A program made the position numbers and the translations under genes. A stretch of 64,000 nucleotides of DNA from Phycisphaerales bacterium PN19_bin_20 (GTDB taxonomy: Bacteria > Planctomycetota > Phycisphaerae > Phycisphaerales > UBA1924), in NCBI GenBank assembly GCA_021173225.1, contig JAJOLK010000002.1, positions 27,291-91,290 on the forward strand, given 5' to 3'. Numbering within the stretch: position 1 is the stretch's first letter; each line of letters begins with the position of its first letter. This document shows, in pieces, positions 62,261 to 64,000 of this stretch. Under the pieces are notes generated by a model. It searched no databases, was not told where the DNA came from, and saw nothing but the letters and a program-made list of their open reading frames with translations.

Positions 62261-64000
62261 ATGCCGCACTATTTCCGTCTCGGTCTGTTGCCCAAGAAGC
62301 GTCACGTGCAGTTCCGCCGTCCTGACGGGGTGCTGTACAGCGAGGAGCTGTTTGGGACCGAGGGGTTTGTCGGGCCCAGCAGCACGATGTACCACATCAA
62401 CCCGCCGACGCAGGTCTACGGGTGGAAGACGCTTTTCTCGACCAAGGCGCAGTACGTCGAGATTGACACGATGCGGATGCGGCACGTCAAGAGCGGGCAC
62501 GGGATGAACGGCTTTGTGCCGCCCGAGAAGCTCGGCGAGGTCGTCAAGCAGGGCGCGCGTCCGCAGGGTGACGCGATTGACGGTCGCGTGGTGCTGTTTG
62601 GTAACAGCGATGTCGAGATGACGATCTGCAACCCTGTGACGCAGATGCCGTACTTCTACAAGAACGGGCAGGGCGACGAGTGCATCTTCATCCACTACGG
62701 CTCGGGGGTGTGCCACACGATGATGGGCGCGCTGCGGTTTGGGCCTAAGGATTACGTGATCATGCCCAAGGGCGTGATCTACAAGATGACGTGGGACGAG
62801 GCGGACGCGACGGCGGAAGAGCTGTTTGCCGGTGCCCAAAGCGCGGGCCAATCAAAGCGCCAGCCGAAGGGCTTGGCGAGCAAGAACGCCAAGGCCAAGG
62901 CGATCTCGGCGTGGCGGCCCGCCGGCGCGCCCGAGAACTGGAGCAGCGAGCAGATGCCGCTGGGCAAGTACCTGCTGATCGAGACGACCAACGGGAGCCA
63001 CATCGGCCCGCCGCCGCGGTACGTGAGCAAGACCAGTGCGCAGTTTTTAGAGCACTCGCCGTACTGCGAGCGCGACCTGCGTCTGCCCGAGCACGAGCCC
63101 AGCGACGGGCGGCCGATGTTCGTGGAGGGTTACGGCGAGTTTGAGGTGCGCGTGAAGGCGCGCGACTGCATGCACAGCTACATGTTCCACTACCACCCCT
63201 TGGACATCGTGGGGTGGGACGGGTGCTACTACCCGTACGTGTTCAACATCAACGATTTTTCGCCCATCACGGGCAAGCTGCACATGCCGCCGCCGATCCA
63301 TCAGACATTTGAGGCGCACAACTTTGTGATCTGCAGTTTTTGCCCGCGCATGCTGGACTATCACCCCGACGCGATCAAGGTGCCGTACAACCACAGCAAT
63401 ATTGATAGCGACGAGGTGCTGTACTACGTGGAGGGGAACTTCGGGAGCCGCAAGGGCATCGAGGTCGGCAGCCTGACGCTGCACCCGCAGGGCATCCCGC
63501 ACGGCCCGCACCCAGGGACGATCGAGGCGAGCATGGCGCACGCGTTTACGGGCGAGCTTGCGGTGATGTGCGACACGTTCCGCCCGCTGTTCCCGACCAA
63601 GGCGGCGCTGGGGATGGAGGATCTGAAGTACCCGGCGAGCTGGGAGGGCGAGCACTTCCCGCGCTTGACCAAGGGCGAGATGGTCGGCGGCAACTTCAGG
63701 CAGGATAAGGTCAAGGGCAAGCGCATCAAGAGCAAGCTGGGCGACTTGCTGGACGTGTACCAGAACCAGAACGCGATCCCCGAGCCGCTGAAGCGGCTTG
63801 GGTCACCGACCCCTGCGTCGACGGGAAATGTGTGGGCACCCAACGGGCCGTCGAGCTCGGGCGGCGCGGCGATCGGGTTTGGAAATGGGGCTGGGAATGG
63901 GGCTGGGAATGGTCGGGGCAAGGGCGCGGCGAGCGCACCAGTCAACGGGCACGCGAAGACGGCTGTGAAGCCAGCAGCCAAAGCCAATGGCAAGGCGAGT
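62261..64000 (+). CDS. hmgA: Homogentisate 1,2-dioxygenase-like protein (3' end outside window)
   Basis: A non-heme iron dioxygenase that opens the ring of homogentisate in tyrosine/phenylalanine breakdown. ATG 62261 has GGAGG about 9 nt upstream. The cupin core is complete: FHYHPLDIVGWDG (about 310), PYNHSNIDSDEVLYYVEG (about 375) and GSLTLHPQGIPHGPHPG (about 404) carry the His/Glu iron ligands expected for the family. At least 580 residues are present with no stop, against about 380-440 in known enzymes. The extra part is a Gly/Asn/Ala/Lys-rich C-terminal tail from about 520 (GNGAGNGAGNGRG). A short low-complexity insertion (about 190-215) also occurs. The enzyme call is firm; the tail is unexplained. 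Confidence 0.88.
   Translation, partial: MPHYFRLGLLPKKRHVQFRRPDGVLYSEELFGTEGFVGPSSTMYHINPPTQVYGWKTLFSTKAQYVEIDTMRMRHVKSGHGMNGFVPPEKLGEVVKQGARPQGDAIDGRVVLFGNSDVEMTICNPVTQMPYFYKNGQGDECIFIHYGSGVCHTMMGALRFGPKDYVIMPKGVIYKMTWDEADATAEELFAGAQSAGQSKRQPKGLASKNAKAKAISAWRPAGAPENWSSEQMPLGKYLLIETTNGSHIGPPPRYVSKTSAQFLEHSPYCERDLRLPEHEPSDGRPMFVEGYGEFEVRVKARDCMHSYMFHYHPLDIVGWDGCYYPYVFNINDFSPITGKLHMPPPIHQTFEAHNFVICSFCPRMLDYHPDAIKVPYNHSNIDSDEVLYYVEGNFGSRKGIEVGSLTLHPQGIPHGPHPGTIEASMAHAFTGELAVMCDTFRPLFPTKAALGMEDLKYPASWEGEHFPRLTKGEMVGGNFRQDKVKGKRIKSKLGDLLDVYQNQNAIPEPLKRLGSPTPASTGNVWAPNGPSSSGGAAIGFGNGAGNGAGNGRGKGAASAPVNGHAKTAVKPAAKANGKAS

Overview
The window is GC-rich DNA from a member of the Planctomycetota, most likely the Phycisphaerae/Phycisphaerales. 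The evidence is the paired GC-type dockerin-like C-terminus (D-I/V-A-G-x-G ... DGExTADDI/V ... terminal Cys) on four secreted proteins, PEP-CTERM-like C-terminal remnants, an N-terminal FERLEERQLL motif (LEPR-XLL type) on a giant CARDB protein, and a fused SecDF with a long inserted segment. The placement rests on family knowledge; no rRNA is present.

Layout. 1-12.3 kb, minus strand: 5' part of trigger factor (tig), a 2007-aa CARDB/Calx-beta protein, a HAF-repeat protein and a trypsin-like protease, the last two with dockerin-like ends. 12.6-22.5 kb, plus strand: tRNA-Leu(CAA), a multi-PDZ HtrA lipoprotein, then atpZ/atpI-like genes, atpB, atpE, atpF and atpH. Two small genes and a decayed PEP-CTERM gene interrupt the series before atpD, which has its own promoter-like sequence, a TTG start and a strong terminator. 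atpA, atpG and atpC are not in the window. 22.5-28 kb: GNAT acetyltransferase, Tat-exported flavin oxidase, di-heme peroxidase with a dockerin-like end, a small membrane protein between 12-bp tandem repeats, and a DUF2798 gene broken by an amber codon. 28-36.6 kb: GDPD phosphodiesterase with dockerin-like end, a second PEP-CTERM relic, a DUF2617-like gene, a HEAT-like protein/membrane protein pair, a lipase-like protein, a YHS-like lipoprotein and a third PEP-CTERM relic.

36.8-54.5 kb is mostly minus-strand housekeeping: ispG (isoprenoids), a secreted protein of unknown function, birA, a hybrid histidine kinase, pdhB and pdhA (2-oxoacid dehydrogenase E1), a long acyl-CoA dehydrogenase, a DUF4126 protein, purQ and sucC; a PilZ protein lies on the plus strand. 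Three gaps here hold decayed genes resembling toxin-antitoxin components: a nucleotidyltransferase fragment, a BrnT-like gene with a frameshift, and an MNT-HEPN remnant. 54.8-64 kb, plus strand: yajC and secDF (Sec export), a LysM protein, a gmhA-like sugar isomerase, an alpha/beta hydrolase and a 3'-truncated homogentisate dioxygenase gene.

Themes. Energy and carbon metabolism (ATP synthase, PDH E1, SucC, acyl-CoA dehydrogenase, homogentisate dioxygenase) sit beside export machinery (SecDF/YajC) and its large secreted clients. The two main non-standard signals are short in-phase tandem repeats (9, 12, 16 or 20 bp) at gene borders, and a series of young pseudogenes, several of them broken by only one or two visible lesions. 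No intact mobile element, integrase, CRISPR array or rRNA was seen.
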